Source: Neomelitea salexigens DSM 19753
Lineage (GTDB): Bacteria; Pseudomonadota; Gammaproteobacteria; Pseudomonadales; Spongiibacteraceae
Direction of reading: 5' to 3'
DNA: 64,000 nt
Assembly: GCF_000422345.1 (NCBI RefSeq)
Contig: NZ_AULP01000002.1
Coordinates: forward strand, 124,001-188,000
In this document: positions 26,116 to 35,481 of the stretch, piece after piece
Numbering within the stretch: the first letter of the stretch is position 1
Layout: every line of letters begins with the position of its first letter
Position numbers and translations under genes: made by a program
Notes under the pieces: generated by a model
Told to the model about the DNA's origin: nothing
The model's input: the letters and a program-made list of their open reading frames with translations, nothing else
The model's database searches: none

Positions 26116-26769
26116 ATGACCTTGGCGATATTCGACCTCGACAATACCCTGATTGCCGGTGACAGTGATCACGCCTGGGGGGAGTTCCTCGTCGAGCGGG
26201 GCCTTGTGGACGGTGACGAGCACCGTCGGCGCAATGATGAGTTCTATCAACAATACCAACAGGGTGGCCTCGACATCGAAGCCTACCTGCGCTTCGCCCT
26301 TGCCCCCATCGCCGGGAAGTCACCGGCAGAGCTATCCGCCCTGCATCAAGACTTTATGGCCAGTTACATTGCCCCCATGCGCCTGCCGCAAGCACAGGCT
26401 CTGATCGACAAGCATCGTCAGCAGGGGCATCGCCTGATGATTATTACCGCCACTAACCGCTTTGTCACCGAGCCCATTGCACGCGCCATGGGCATTAAGG
26501 TGATGCTAGCCAGCGAGCCTGAGCTCCGCGATGGACGCTACACCGGAGACAGCACCGATATACCGTGCTTCCAAGCAGGCAAGGTTGTGCGCCTGCAGCG
26601 CTGGCTCCGCGAAAATGGCGAGACGCTCACAGGCAGTTATTTTTACAGTGACTCCCACAACGACCTACCCTTGCTGAAGCACGTCGACAACCCCGTGGCT
26701 GTCGACCCCGACGATACCTTGCGCGCCGCCGCCGAAGAAGCCGGCTGGCCAATTGTGAGTTTACGCTGA
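26116..26769 (+). CDS. HAD-IB family phosphatase
   Basis: A 217-residue HAD hydrolase. FDLDNTL (Asp7, Asp9) is motif I, IITATN motif II, and YSDSHNDLPLL motif III/IV. Class IB members include phosphoserine and histidinol-phosphate phosphatases; the substrate is not clear. It is divergent from rppH with 214 bp between, the same neighbour as in Pseudomonas. Confidence 0.9.
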   Translation: MTLAIFDLDNTLIAGDSDHAWGEFLVERGLVDGDEHRRRNDEFYQQYQQGGLDIEAYLRFALAPIAGKSPAELSALHQDFMASYIAPMRLPQAQALIDKHRQQGHRLMIITATNRFVTEPIARAMGIKVMLASEPELRDGRYTGDSTDIPCFQAGKVVRLQRWLRENGETLTGSYFYSDSHNDLPLLKHVDNPVAVDPDDTLRAAAEEAGWPIVSLR

Positions 26770-26779
26770 GCAAATAAAA

Positions 26780-26810
26780 ACGGCGGCACACGCTATCGCG
26801 AGGCCGCCGT
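26780..26810 (-). terminator. intrinsic terminator after gcvH
   Basis: ACGGCGGC and GCCGCCGT form an 8-bp GC-rich stem with a 15-nt loop. On the minus strand the stem is followed by a U-rich stretch (complement of AATAAAAA). It lies between the convergent HAD and gcvH stops and may serve both. Confidence 0.75.
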
Positions 26811-26829
26811 CATCGCTTAGAAGGCGAAA

Positions 26830-27216
26830 TTAGCCTTCACATTGTGCGTCGTAATCTTCGTTGTTAAGCAGGTTATCCAGCTCGCTAACGTCGCTGGGCT
26901 TCAAACGGAAGAACCAACCGTCGCTGTAGGGGTATTCATTTACCGTTTCGGGGCTTTCTTCAAGCGCGTCGTTCACGGCAACGACTTCGCCCGACACCGG
27001 TGCGTAAATGTCAGAAGCCGCTTTCACTGACTCGACCACCGCCGCCTCTTCACCGGCACCATATTCCGCGCCCACTTCTGGCAGCTCTACGAAGACTACG
27101 TCGCCGAGCGAGTCCTGCGCGTGATGGGTGATGCCCACAGTAACAGTGCCGTCTTCTTCCAAGCGAGCCCACTCATGGCTGCTGGCATACTTCAGTTCGC
27201 TGGGGGTGTTGCTCAT
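26830..27216 (-). CDS. gcvH: glycine cleavage system H protein
   Basis: A 128-residue H protein with the lipoylation site Lys65 in VESVKAASD, and SSHEW and [10 protein letters not shown], all family-conserved. It shuttles the aminomethyl group between GcvP, GcvT and the L protein. Neither gcvT nor gcvP is next to it, so the other subunits must be encoded elsewhere. Confidence 0.96.
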   Translation of the reverse strand: MSNTPSELKYASSHEWARLEEDGTVTVGITHHAQDSLGDVVFVELPEVGAEYGAGEEAAVVESVKAASDIYAPVSGEVVAVNDALEESPETVNEYPYSDGWFFRLKPSDVSELDNLLNNEDYDAQCEG

Positions 27217-27285
27217 GGAGCGCTCCTGGCTGACAAGGGATATTTGCAGCGCATTTTACCGCCGCTGTCGGCAAATACAAAGGCC

Positions 27286-28935
27286 TCAGCGCCCGCGACT
27301 GGCACGAATGCTTAACATCACCGGTATTAAACCCGCCAATACCAGCGTCAGGGCAGGCAATGCCGCCAACTGCCACTGCCCCTCAGCCGTCATTTCGAAT
27401 ATCCGCACCGCCAAGGTGTCCCAGCCAAACGGCCGCAACAACAGCGTGGCGGGCATTTCTTTCATCACGTCGACAAAAACCAGCACCAGAGCCGTCAACA
27501 CACCCGGGCGCAGCATCGGCAGATAAACCTCCCACAGCAGGCGCCAGTTCCCGGCACCCAGGGTTCTGGCCACCTCGGGCAAACTCGGTTTCACTCGTTC
27601 TAAGGCCGAGTCCAGCGGGCCACTGGCAACCGCTAAAAAACGAATCCAGTAAGCGGCAAGCAGGGTCAGCACGGTTCCCATCAACAAGGGCTTGGGGTCG
27701 AGCCCCAGCCACGCTTGAAGCGGCAGCAGCCACTGTCGATCAAGCCAACTGAATGACAGCATAATTCCCACTGCCAACACGGACCCGGGCAGCGCGTAGC
27801 CCAGCTGCGCCGCGGCAAAAATGCTACCCCAGCGGCCGCGACTGAAACGGCGACAAAAGGCGAGCAGTAGCGCCAGTGTAACGGTCAGCGCAGCAGCCAT
27901 GGCGGCCAACCAAAGGGAGTGACCAAGCAGGGCAAAGAAGCGCGATGTCAGCTGGCTGACCCCTTCGCCCACGGCCCAGTCCAGCAATTGCAGCATGGGC
28001 AAGACAAAGGCAAAGGCCAAAATCAACGCGCAATAAGCGCTCACCAGGCCAGCCAACACCGGCGGCAGCGGGAAGCGCCTTAGGTGCTGGAGCTTCGCCC
28101 CCTGAACAAACAGCCCGTGTCCACGCGAGCGCCGCTCAGCGAACAGCGTCACGCCAACAAAAAGTAGTAGTAACGATGCCAACTGCGCAGCAGCTTGCAG
28201 ACTGAAGAAGCCAAACCAAGATTTGTAAATGGCGGTGGTAAAAGTGTCGTAATTAAACACCGCAACCGTGCCAAAGTCTGCGAGGGTTTCCATTAATGCC
28301 AAACCCACACCGGCTGCAATGGCCGGTCGCGCCATCGGCAATGCCACACGAAAAAAGGCTTGGCGACTGGTGCAACCCAACACCCTTGCCACTTCCAACG
28401 TCTCGCTACTTTGAGACAGAAAGGCACTGCGCGCCAGCATGTAAACGTAGGGGTACAAAACCAGGGAAAATACGACAATTACACTGGCCCGATTGCGCAC
28501 ATCGATGCCCCAACCGGCGCCTAACAGCTCCCGCAGTTGCGTCTGCAATGGGCCGCCAAAGTCGAACACTCCCAGTACAACGAAGGCCATAACATAGGCG
28601 GGCACTGCCAGCGGCAACATCAACAACCATTCAAATGCCGCGCGCCCAGGGAACTGGCACATGACGGTGAACCACGCCAGACTGACGCCGATCACTGAGA
28701 CTAAAACACCGACACCAAGCATCAGGAACAGGGTATTTGCCACCAGGCGGGGCAATTGCGTTTCAACCAGATGCTGCCATATCTCGACTTCCGGGCTTAA
28801 CCAGCTGCTCGCCAATACCACAACGGGCACCAGCACCGCGCAGACCAGCGCCACCCCCGCCGCCCTGAGTAGCCACAGTGGCGTCGGCCGCAAGCGCCGC
28901 TGATTCGCCACGCGGGCACGCTGGGCAAGTTGCAT
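27286..28935 (-). CDS. ferric iron ABC transporter permease (FbpB/HitB type)
   Basis: A 549-residue inner-membrane permease with two fused transport domains and about 12 helices. Each half has the ATPase-contact loop: LEVARVLGCTSRQAFFRVAL and PEVARTLGAGNWRLLWEVYL. It follows the iron-binding lipoprotein gene with no gap. No ATP-binding subunit gene is seen nearby. Confidence 0.92.
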   Translation of the reverse strand: MQLAQRARVANQRRLRPTPLWLLRAAGVALVCAVLVPVVVLASSWLSPEVEIWQHLVETQLPRLVANTLFLMLGVGVLVSVIGVSLAWFTVMCQFPGRAAFEWLLMLPLAVPAYVMAFVVLGVFDFGGPLQTQLRELLGAGWGIDVRNRASVIVVFSLVLYPYVYMLARSAFLSQSSETLEVARVLGCTSRQAFFRVALPMARPAIAAGVGLALMETLADFGTVAVFNYDTFTTAIYKSWFGFFSLQAAAQLASLLLLFVGVTLFAERRSRGHGLFVQGAKLQHLRRFPLPPVLAGLVSAYCALILAFAFVLPMLQLLDWAVGEGVSQLTSRFFALLGHSLWLAAMAAALTVTLALLLAFCRRFSRGRWGSIFAAAQLGYALPGSVLAVGIMLSFSWLDRQWLLPLQAWLGLDPKPLLMGTVLTLLAAYWIRFLAVASGPLDSALERVKPSLPEVARTLGAGNWRLLWEVYLPMLRPGVLTALVLVFVDVMKEMPATLLLRPFGWDTLAVRIFEMTAEGQWQLAALPALTLVLAGLIPVMLSIRASRGR

Positions 28936-29961
28936 CTAGCGGTAACCCACGCGGTCCATCATTCGGATAGCTTCCGCCTGCAAGCGACCCGCTTCTACAA
29001 CGGGGACCTGGTCAGCCTTAAAATCGCCCCAGTGCTGAAGCAGCGATGAAGGAGGCGTGTTGCGATTCACCGGAAATTCCTGATTCAACTCTGCAAACGC
29101 ATGCTGAGCTTCCGCCTCGGACAACCATTCCAGCAATGACATCGCCAATGCTTTTTGCTTACTGGCGGCGGTCACGCCAGCGCCGGAGATATTAACGTGC
29201 ACACCGCGATTAAACGGCGCTTCGCCGGTTTGGTTCGCCCAAAACAGGTCAACCGGCAAGGAGGGATCATCTGCCTTCATGCGCGCCAGGTAGTAGGTAT
29301 TCACAATACCCACATCGCACTGACCAGCGGCAATGGCCTCAATAACTTTGTTATCACTGGAGAAGGGCGGCACCGCCAAATTATCAACCCAACCCGCCAA
29401 TACCCGCTCGGTGTTCTCAGCGCCATCGGCACTAATCATCGTGGCAACCAGCGACTGGTTGTACACTTTCTTTGCCGTGCGCAAGCACAGACGCCCCGCC
29501 CACTGCGGCTCTGCAAGCGCCTCATAACTACTCAAGGTCTCGGGCTGTACACGCTCACTCGAGTACACAATGGTGCGGGCGCGAATGGAAAGCCCTGTCC
29601 AACGGCCCTCTGGGTCACGCAGAGATTCAGGCACATTATTTTTTAGCACCGACGACGTCTGAGGGGCCAATAAACCCTGCTGCGCCGCTTGCCAGAGATT
29701 GCCAACATCAACCGTCACCAAAATATCAGCCGGCGTATTCTCTCCCTCGGCACGCAAGCGCGCCAGCAGTGGCCCGGCAGAGTCGGTCACGTAGCGAATA
29801 TTCACGCCGGTCTCAGCGGTATATTGGTCGAAAATCGGTTTAATCAGCTGCTCTATGCGCGAGCTGTATACAACCAATTCAGGCCCAGAGGGCTCTTCGC
29901 TTCGGCCACAGGCCACCAAAGAAAGTAACAAGCTAAACACTAGCGCCGAGCGAAATATCAT
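28936..29961 (-). CDS. ferric iron ABC transporter substrate-binding lipoprotein
   Basis: A 341-residue protein with a lipoprotein signal (SLLLSLVAC) and a ferric-binding-protein fold: VVYSSRIEQLIKPIFDQYTA, LLARLRAEG, PADILVTVDVGNL and GIVNTYYLARM (Tyr-Tyr iron ligands). ATG 29961 is preferred to the frame's upstream start because the signal begins there, AAGGAC precedes it, and the longer start would sit inside a Fur box. It is probably iron-repressed and co-transcribed with the permease. Confidence 0.93.
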   Translation of the reverse strand: MIFRSALVFSLLLSLVACGRSEEPSGPELVVYSSRIEQLIKPIFDQYTAETGVNIRYVTDSAGPLLARLRAEGENTPADILVTVDVGNLWQAAQQGLLAPQTSSVLKNNVPESLRDPEGRWTGLSIRARTIVYSSERVQPETLSSYEALAEPQWAGRLCLRTAKKVYNQSLVATMISADGAENTERVLAGWVDNLAVPPFSSDNKVIEAIAAGQCDVGIVNTYYLARMKADDPSLPVDLFWANQTGEAPFNRGVHVNISGAGVTAASKQKALAMSLLEWLSEAEAQHAFAELNQEFPVNRNTPPSSLLQHWGDFKADQVPVVEAGRLQAEAIRMMDRVGYR

Positions 29962-30007
29962 AATGGGCAGGTCCTTAACGGTAAGAAGGCAAGAAATCTT
30001 CAGCATC

Positions 30008-30026
30008 AATGATAATAATTATCATT
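30008..30026. promoter_or_regulatory. Fur box
   Basis: AATGATAATAATTATCATT is a perfect 9-1-9 palindrome and contains the 7-1-7 Fur core TGATAAT-A-ATTATCA. It lies 47 nt upstream of the iron-binding protein start, the expected place for iron repression through Fur. Confidence 0.88.
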
Positions 30027-30060
30027 TAATGACTCAAGTTTTACTTCTCGGGGAAATGGG

Positions 30061-31284
30061 TCAGCGACGCGCCAGCCCCATCGCGCGAGCAACAATCTGG
30101 CGCTTGATAGGCACCGCTCGATCTAACCAGCTCATGCCCGCATTTCTCAGCAGGCGCAATGGTAGGGCTTGGCTGGCAAACAGATTTTGAAAGCCTTCCA
30201 TCGCCGCCATCATCGCCAGGTTTTCGCCCTTGCGTCGCCGTTGATAACGCGACAGCAGCAACTCATCAGAGAGTGGCAGGCCGCGCGCCAAGGCACGCTG
30301 ACATTCCTCGGCGAGAACCTCGGCATCGGCGAAGCCCAAATTAATTCCCTGCCCAGCCAGCGGGTGGATGGTGTGCGCGGCATCGCCAATAAGGGCGATA
30401 CCCTGCTGAAAATAGCGCTGAGCGTGGCGCTGGCGCAGCGGGAAACGGACGCGCCGGCTGGCCGCATTGATACGCCCGAGCCGCCCTTCAAAATGCTGGG
30501 CCAGCGCCAGGCAAAAGGCGTCGTCATCCATCGCCATTAGCGTATCGGCCAGCTCAGGTTTTGCCGACCAGACGATTGAGCTGAAGTTTTGCGCGCCATC
30601 GCGGTCGGGCAGAGGTAAAAACGCCAGCGGCCCCTCGGGCAGAAAACGCTGCCACGCCGTAGCGCGATGGGGCTTTTCAGTCTCCACGGTACACACAATC
30701 GCGTGGTGCTGATAATCCCACTCGCGAGTTTGAAAACCACCCCAGTCACGCAAACGAGAATTGGCGCCGTCTGCGGCAACGATCAACGGCGCCTGCAAGA
30801 GCCGCCCGTCATTTAACTGCAACTGTCCTTGATCACCACTTCGTATCCAGGCGGCAACAGGACTGTTAAACAGCATGCGCACGCGACTGTCTCGCAAGCG
30901 ATTGTGCAGCGCGGCGGTTACCAAGCGATTCTCGGCAATATGCCCCAGGGCCAACTCGCCGACCTCATCGGCCGAAAAATGAATTTCACCGGTGCCCTCA
31001 GCATCCCAAACAACCATCTCCTGATAGGGGCACACCCGCCTTTCTGCCACAGCAGACCACGCTCCCAGCCGCTGCAGGAAACGCCGCGACGCGTCAGTAA
31101 GCGCACTGACTCTGGCGTCATAGTCCATTACGGTTTCATCAAGCGGCGGCCAGCCCTCTCGCTCTGGCTGGGCATCGATCACCACAATATCCAGCGGCTG
31201 GTCCGCCATCGCCAATGCGAAGGCCGCACCCGCCAGCCCGGCACCGACCACAATAATGTCAAACTTTTCAAGTCGGTCTGTCAC
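30061..31284 (-). CDS. UbiH/UbiF/VisC-family FAD monooxygenase
   Basis: A 407-residue flavoprotein hydroxylase: N-terminal dinucleotide fold (IIVVGAGLAGAAFALA), VAADGANSRLRDW and the C-terminal FAD motif GDAAHTIHPLAGQGINLGFA. Members hydroxylate the ubiquinone ring; this copy corresponds in position to visC/ubiI beside ubiH. It overlaps the ubiH stop by 4 nt, giving an operon pepP-ubiH-visC. Confidence 0.92.
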   Translation of the reverse strand: MTDRLEKFDIIVVGAGLAGAAFALAMADQPLDIVVIDAQPEREGWPPLDETVMDYDARVSALTDASRRFLQRLGAWSAVAERRVCPYQEMVVWDAEGTGEIHFSADEVGELALGHIAENRLVTAALHNRLRDSRVRMLFNSPVAAWIRSGDQGQLQLNDGRLLQAPLIVAADGANSRLRDWGGFQTREWDYQHHAIVCTVETEKPHRATAWQRFLPEGPLAFLPLPDRDGAQNFSSIVWSAKPELADTLMAMDDDAFCLALAQHFEGRLGRINAASRRVRFPLRQRHAQRYFQQGIALIGDAAHTIHPLAGQGINLGFADAEVLAEECQRALARGLPLSDELLLSRYQRRRKGENLAMMAAMEGFQNLFASQALPLRLLRNAGMSWLDRAVPIKRQIVARAMGLARR

Positions 31285-32534
31285 AGCGGCAGCTCCATGT
31301 CTCGGCCTTTTATCACACCCGCAGCGCGCGCGGTAAAGCGGGACTTTATCGGCTTGCTGGCATCGAGCATGACCAGCCCCATATTCCTCGCCAAGCTCAG
31401 CACAGGCTGACGATTACTAAATAGTTTGGTTAAGCGGTCCGAGAACAAGGTCGTTACCTGCTGGTCGGTATGCTGACTGCGCAAATAGCCCTGCAAGACG
31501 GACAGCTCACCCGCACTGAGCCCCTGTGCAACCGCCGCGGCCACACGCTGGGCCAGCGCATCGGCGTCGCGCAGGGCGAGGTTAAAGCCCTGCCCTGCCA
31601 CGGGGTGAAGTGAATGCGCAGCGTTGCCCATCACCACAATATTTCGCCGTACTTGTTCCTCAGCAAAACTGAGGCGAAGCGGGAAGGCCACGCGCTGCCC
31701 CACTTTTAGTAAGCGACCCAAACGGTGGCCAAACTGCTGCTGCAAGCACGCCAGAAAGTCCTCATCAGTCCAATTCATCGCCGCGTCGGCGTCATCCTCG
31801 GGAAAGGTCCATACCAGGGCGGAGCGCGACTGACCCTGCTCGTCTGGCAGTAGCGGCAACATCGCGATAGGCCCTTCGGCCGTGAAGCGCTCGTAGGCGG
31901 TTCCGCCATGTGGCAGCTCGGTGGCGATATTGGCGATCACGGCCGTTTGCGCATATTCATCCACCCGGCGATGAATCCCTAAGCGCTGGCACAGTCCCGA
32001 ATCAGCCCCATCGGCGATAACCAGCAAAGACGCGCTGCAGGATGTTTCCCCGCCCTCGGCTTGCAAGTCCAGCTGCACCTTGGCGGCCATTGGCGTTACC
32101 GCCTCGACACTGGCCGGGGAGATAAACTGCACATTGGTATGACGCCGCAGATGGTTAAGCAGGACATTGCCCAGCCACGCGTTCTCAATAACATAACCCA
32201 GCGCGGGCCATTCCAGCTCGCCACAATGCATCAGCGCGCTGCCAAAATGGCCGCGATCAGACACCTGGATATTCAGAATATCGGCAACATGGCTCTCCAG
32301 CGTCGACCAAAGCTCCAGGTTTTCAAAAATTTGTCGGCTGCCGTATGACAGCGCGGTGGACCTGGCATCAAAACTGGGGCGATAACTCGGCCCAGCGTCG
32401 CTGAGCGGAGGGAGGGGAAAACTCTCAACCACAGCAATTTTTAACTGGCCCTGGCTGTGTTTGTGCAAACCTAGGGCAAGGCTGGCGCCGACCATGCCGC
32501 CACCGGCAATCAGCACATCGTAGTCAACGTCCAT
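31281..32534 (-). CDS. ubiH: 2-octaprenyl-6-methoxyphenol hydroxylase
   Basis: A 417-residue FAD monooxygenase with VLIAGGGMVGASLALGL, VIADGADSGLCQRLGI and GNAAHSLHPVAGQGFNLALR. Placement directly after pepP and motif details favour UbiH of ubiquinone synthesis. It overlaps the pepP stop by 11 nt. Confidence 0.92.
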   Translation of the reverse strand: MDVDYDVLIAGGGMVGASLALGLHKHSQGQLKIAVVESFPLPPLSDAGPSYRPSFDARSTALSYGSRQIFENLELWSTLESHVADILNIQVSDRGHFGSALMHCGELEWPALGYVIENAWLGNVLLNHLRRHTNVQFISPASVEAVTPMAAKVQLDLQAEGGETSCSASLLVIADGADSGLCQRLGIHRRVDEYAQTAVIANIATELPHGGTAYERFTAEGPIAMLPLLPDEQGQSRSALVWTFPEDDADAAMNWTDEDFLACLQQQFGHRLGRLLKVGQRVAFPLRLSFAEEQVRRNIVVMGNAAHSLHPVAGQGFNLALRDADALAQRVAAAVAQGLSAGELSVLQGYLRSQHTDQQVTTLFSDRLTKLFSNRQPVLSLARNMGLVMLDASKPIKSRFTARAAGVIKGRDMELPL

Positions 32535-33852
32535 CGCCCGCCTCCGCCATCAGGGCTTCGATGTCGTCAACCGACTTAGGTACTGACGCCGTCAGCACCT
32601 CACAGCCGGACTTACTCACCACCACATCGTCTTCAATGCGAATGCCAATCCCGCGCCAACGCGGCTCAACAGCATCGTTGTCGGGCGCAACATAAATACC
32701 CGGCTCGATGGTTAACACCATACCTTCTTCGAGCACCCGCCACTCGCCGCCGACCTTGTAATCACCAACATCGTGCACATCCATACCGAGCCAATGCCCA
32801 GCCCGGTGCATATAAAGCGGCTTATAGGCCTCGGTTTCTATCAGCTCAGATAAATCGCCCTTTAGCAGCCCGAGCCTTAGCAGGCCTTCTGTAATCACCT
32901 TCACTGTCGCTTCATGCGGCTGATTCCAGTGATTGCCCGGCTGCGTGGCTTCTATTGCTGCCAATTGCGCTTCCAATACCACCTCGTAGAGGGCCCGCTG
33001 TTCATCATTGAAGCGGCCATTGGCCGGAAAAGTACGCGTGACATCCGCGGCGTAACCCTCAAGCTCACAGCCGGCATCAATCAGCACCAACTCGCCATCG
33101 CGGATCACGCTGTTGTTTTCCACGTAATGCAAGATGCAGCCATTTTTCCCCGAACCGACAATACTGCTGTAGGCCGGGAAGCGTGCGCCGGCCATTGCAA
33201 ATTCATGCTGAATTTCCGCCTCAAGCTGGTATTCATATACACCGGGACGGCAGTAACGCATCGCTCGGCAGTGAGCCTTTGCAGAAATCTCGCCAGCGCG
33301 ACGCATAATCCGCAATTCCGCCGCGCTCTTATACAGGCGCATATCGTGGAGTAGATGATCGAGGTCGAGAAACTCGCCCGGAGGCTGGGCGCCGCTGCGC
33401 ACTTTGGAGCGAATAACATTCACCCAGTTCATCACCTGCTGATCAAACTCTGCGTGCCGCCCCATGGCATAGTAAACGCGCTGCCGACCTTCGATTAGCC
33501 CGGGCAAAATATCGTCGATATCCGCAATGGGGAACGCATCATCGGCGCCATATTCCGCGCAGGCGCCCTCTGGGCCAGCGCGATAGCCGTCCCACAATTC
33601 CATGGCGGGGTCACGCTCGCGGCAAAACAGAATGTATTCACCCTGCGGCCGCCCCGGCAACAACACCAACACCGCCTCAGGCTCGTCGAAACCGCTCAGA
33701 TAAAAGAAGTCACTGTCCTGCCGAAAGGGGTAGTCGGAGTCTCGACTTCGCGTGCGCAACGATGCCGACGGCACAATGGCAATGCTACCCGGCTCGAGCA
33801 GGGCCATTAAATTCTTACGGCGCCGCGCAAATTCCTGCTTACTGATGCTCAT
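32524..33852 (-). CDS. pepP: Xaa-Pro aminopeptidase P
   Basis: A 442-residue M24B metallopeptidase: N-terminal aminopeptidase-P domain (1-140, with DSDFFYLSGFDEPEA) and a pita-bread catalytic domain with VLIDAGCELEGYAADVTRTF, HRAGHWLGMDVHDVG and VLTIEPGIY supplying the two-manganese ligands. It removes N-terminal residues preceding proline. First gene of the pepP-ubiH-visC operon. Confidence 0.96.
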   Translation of the reverse strand: MSISKQEFARRRKNLMALLEPGSIAIVPSASLRTRSRDSDYPFRQDSDFFYLSGFDEPEAVLVLLPGRPQGEYILFCRERDPAMELWDGYRAGPEGACAEYGADDAFPIADIDDILPGLIEGRQRVYYAMGRHAEFDQQVMNWVNVIRSKVRSGAQPPGEFLDLDHLLHDMRLYKSAAELRIMRRAGEISAKAHCRAMRYCRPGVYEYQLEAEIQHEFAMAGARFPAYSSIVGSGKNGCILHYVENNSVIRDGELVLIDAGCELEGYAADVTRTFPANGRFNDEQRALYEVVLEAQLAAIEATQPGNHWNQPHEATVKVITEGLLRLGLLKGDLSELIETEAYKPLYMHRAGHWLGMDVHDVGDYKVGGEWRVLEEGMVLTIEPGIYVAPDNDAVEPRWRGIGIRIEDDVVVSKSGCEVLTASVPKSVDDIEALMAEAGDGR

Positions 33853-33924
33853 AGTGTCCCTGATATGTATGATCTTGAGGAGCTTATCACAGCTATTTTT
33901 ACGGGAAATTGATCTGCTCGGTTG

Positions 33925-34512
33925 TCAGTGCAATCGCTCGCCCTTGGGCTTCTTCGTCGCCGGGGTGGCGGCGTTACACTCAAGAAAGATGGTCATCGCC
34001 ACGACGCGCACATACTCGCAGATTTCCACGTAATCCTGCTCGCCATCTTCATCGTCAGCCTGATCAGCAGAAATTTGCGCAATGGCCGCCAAGTCGCTCA
34101 ACGCCTCACGGCTCTCTTTAGACAGCGCATCCAAGACATCACCCTCGCTCTGCCGCTGCTTGCCTGCCATCGCAAAACCAGTGAGAAAGCCCTGCACCCA
34201 CTGACCGAGGCTGACAATGCGCTGCCCCAAATCAAGTTCGTCTCCCGGCAGCATTAACTGCAGAGCCAAGTCCTCACTACCCAGCGCTTCCAGCGCGCCT
34301 TTATAAACGCCGAATAAGGCATCGGCATCGTCAGGGTTGGGCATATCGATATCCAGCAGCTCCGTGCAATGCTTTAACCACGCCTGGCGCTCGACTCGCC
34401 CGCCGACAGACAAAAAGCCAACGGCATAACCGTGGAGCTCCGCCGGGGGCTGCAAAGCACCTAAATTAAGGAATAAATTAGCGAGATCATCGTGGTCAAA
34501 CTCGTTAGACAT
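33925..34512 (-). CDS. UPF0149 (YgfB/YecA) family protein
   Basis: A 195-residue acidic helical protein with LHGYAVGFLSVGG, WVQGFLTGFAMAGKQ and ADDEDGEQDYVEICEYVRV, the UPF0149 pattern (YgfB). YgfB-type proteins lie upstream of pepP in many gammaproteobacteria; a regulatory role has been reported in Pseudomonas. ATG 34512 (MSNEFDHDDLAN) is the family-like start. Confidence 0.9.
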   Translation of the reverse strand: MSNEFDHDDLANLFLNLGALQPPAELHGYAVGFLSVGGRVERQAWLKHCTELLDIDMPNPDDADALFGVYKGALEALGSEDLALQLMLPGDELDLGQRIVSLGQWVQGFLTGFAMAGKQRQSEGDVLDALSKESREALSDLAAIAQISADQADDEDGEQDYVEICEYVRVVAMTIFLECNAATPATKKPKGERLH

Positions 34513-34675
34513 TGCACATCCCAAGGGCATCAAAGACTGGAGGCGCATGGTAGCGCTGATCCGCCGCAAAATCGAATACCCGCCGCTGTTCATACCGCCG
34601 CGCATAACCGTTGACCGAGCGCTGGCACCCACTCTACTATGGCGACATCATTCCCGGCCGTGGAGCTACGCAATA

Positions 34676-34885
34676 ATGGACGACCGACAGCTGCAGGTTT
34701 TGGAACGAAAAGTCGATGAGCTCATCCAACTGTGCGAACAATTGGATGCAGAGAACCGTACTCTCAAATCCGAAACGCAAAACTGGAAGATTGAGCGCGA
34801 AGCGCTGATCGAAAAAACCGACACGGCCCGGGCAAAAGTCGACGCGATGATCCAACGCCTGCGCGCATTGGAAAAAGAGTGCTGA
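34676..34885 (+). CDS. ZapB-like coiled-coil protein (TIGR02449 type)
   Basis: A 69-residue protein that is nearly all coiled coil: heptads run through VLERKVDELIQLCEQLDAEN and KVDAMIQRLRALEKE. It precedes zapA by 31 nt, as in Pseudomonas, which suggests a division-related role like ZapB. Start ATG 34676 with GGAG upstream; the longer frame is not conserved-looking. Confidence 0.82.
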   Translation: MDDRQLQVLERKVDELIQLCEQLDAENRTLKSETQNWKIEREALIEKTDTARAKVDAMIQRLRALEKEC

Positions 34886-34916
34886 TGACCCGCCCCAGCC
34901 ACATGGAGACGACAAG

Positions 34917-35225
34917 GTGAGTAAAGAAACGGTCATCGTTAAAATTCTCGACAAGGAATATCAGGTTGCCTGCCCGAGTGACGAGCAAACAGGCTTGCTG
35001 GAAGCGGCCCGCTACCTCGACCAACAGATGCGCCAAATACGCAACTCCGGAAAAATTATTGGCCTGGAACGCATCGCCGTGATGGCCGCGCTAAACATTG
35101 CCTACGAGCTGCGTGAGGCCAGTAAAAGCGGCGTTAGCACAGAGCAAGAAGCCACGGTAAGCAAGCGCATTACCGATAAAATTGACGACACCCTCAACTG
35201 CTGCCGCCAACTCGATATCGGCTAA
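34917..35225 (+). CDS. zapA: cell division protein ZapA
   Basis: A 102-residue ZapA: an N-terminal VIVKILDKEYQVACPSDEQT domain, then a C-terminal coiled coil (ERIAVMAALNIAYELRE). It binds and bundles FtsZ filaments. It starts at GTG 34917 behind a short AAGG and lies just upstream of 6S RNA, the conserved order. Confidence 0.92.
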   Translation: MSKETVIVKILDKEYQVACPSDEQTGLLEAARYLDQQMRQIRNSGKIIGLERIAVMAALNIAYELREASKSGVSTEQEATVSKRITDKIDDTLNCCRQLDIG

Positions 35226-35254
35226 CCACCCTGTTAAGCGCGCGGGCCTATCGG

Positions 35255-35260
35255 TATACT
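35255..35260 (+). promoter_or_regulatory. promoter -10 of 6S RNA
   Basis: TATACT lies about 6 nt before the expected 6S RNA 5' end, with TGTTAA at 35232-35237 as a plausible -35 at 17-nt spacing. Confidence 0.5.
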
Positions 35261-35265
35261 GTGAA

Positions 35266-35442
35266 TTCCTGGGATATGCGCTAGGCCGTCAGACCCCTGA
35301 GCCGATGCTTTAAAACCCGGAGCGAACCAGCCAGTATTTGTGTGCATGTCCGCGTGACGGAAAGCCTAAAAATGCTGCGGTAAGCTCCACCTTGAACCGC
35401 TGGGTTCAAGGGCCACGCGGCCGGCGGTATCCTGGGTCCTAC
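35266..35442 (+). ncRNA. ssrS: 6S RNA
   Basis: The stretch between zapA and the 5-formyl-THF cyclo-ligase gene has the 6S RNA pattern. It starts with a TTCCTGGGATATGC end, has CCCCTGAGCCGATGCTT near the left arm, GGGTTCAAGGGCCACGCGG on the right, and closes with GGCGGTATCCTGGGTCC, which pairs with the start. 6S RNA mimics an open promoter and sequesters sigma-70 RNA polymerase in stationary phase. Ends are approximate. Confidence 0.93.
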
Positions 35443-35481
35443 CTTTTCAGGCAGCGCCGTCAACCACTACCCACCTTCACT

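Noticed and set aside
27286-29961. Full three-subunit iron ABC transporter
   Set aside because: No Walker-motif ATPase gene is seen on either side, so only the permease and binding protein are called.
35281-35463. Minus-strand 60-codon frame opposite 6S RNA
   Set aside because: It lies wholly within the recognisable 6S RNA and has no protein-like features.
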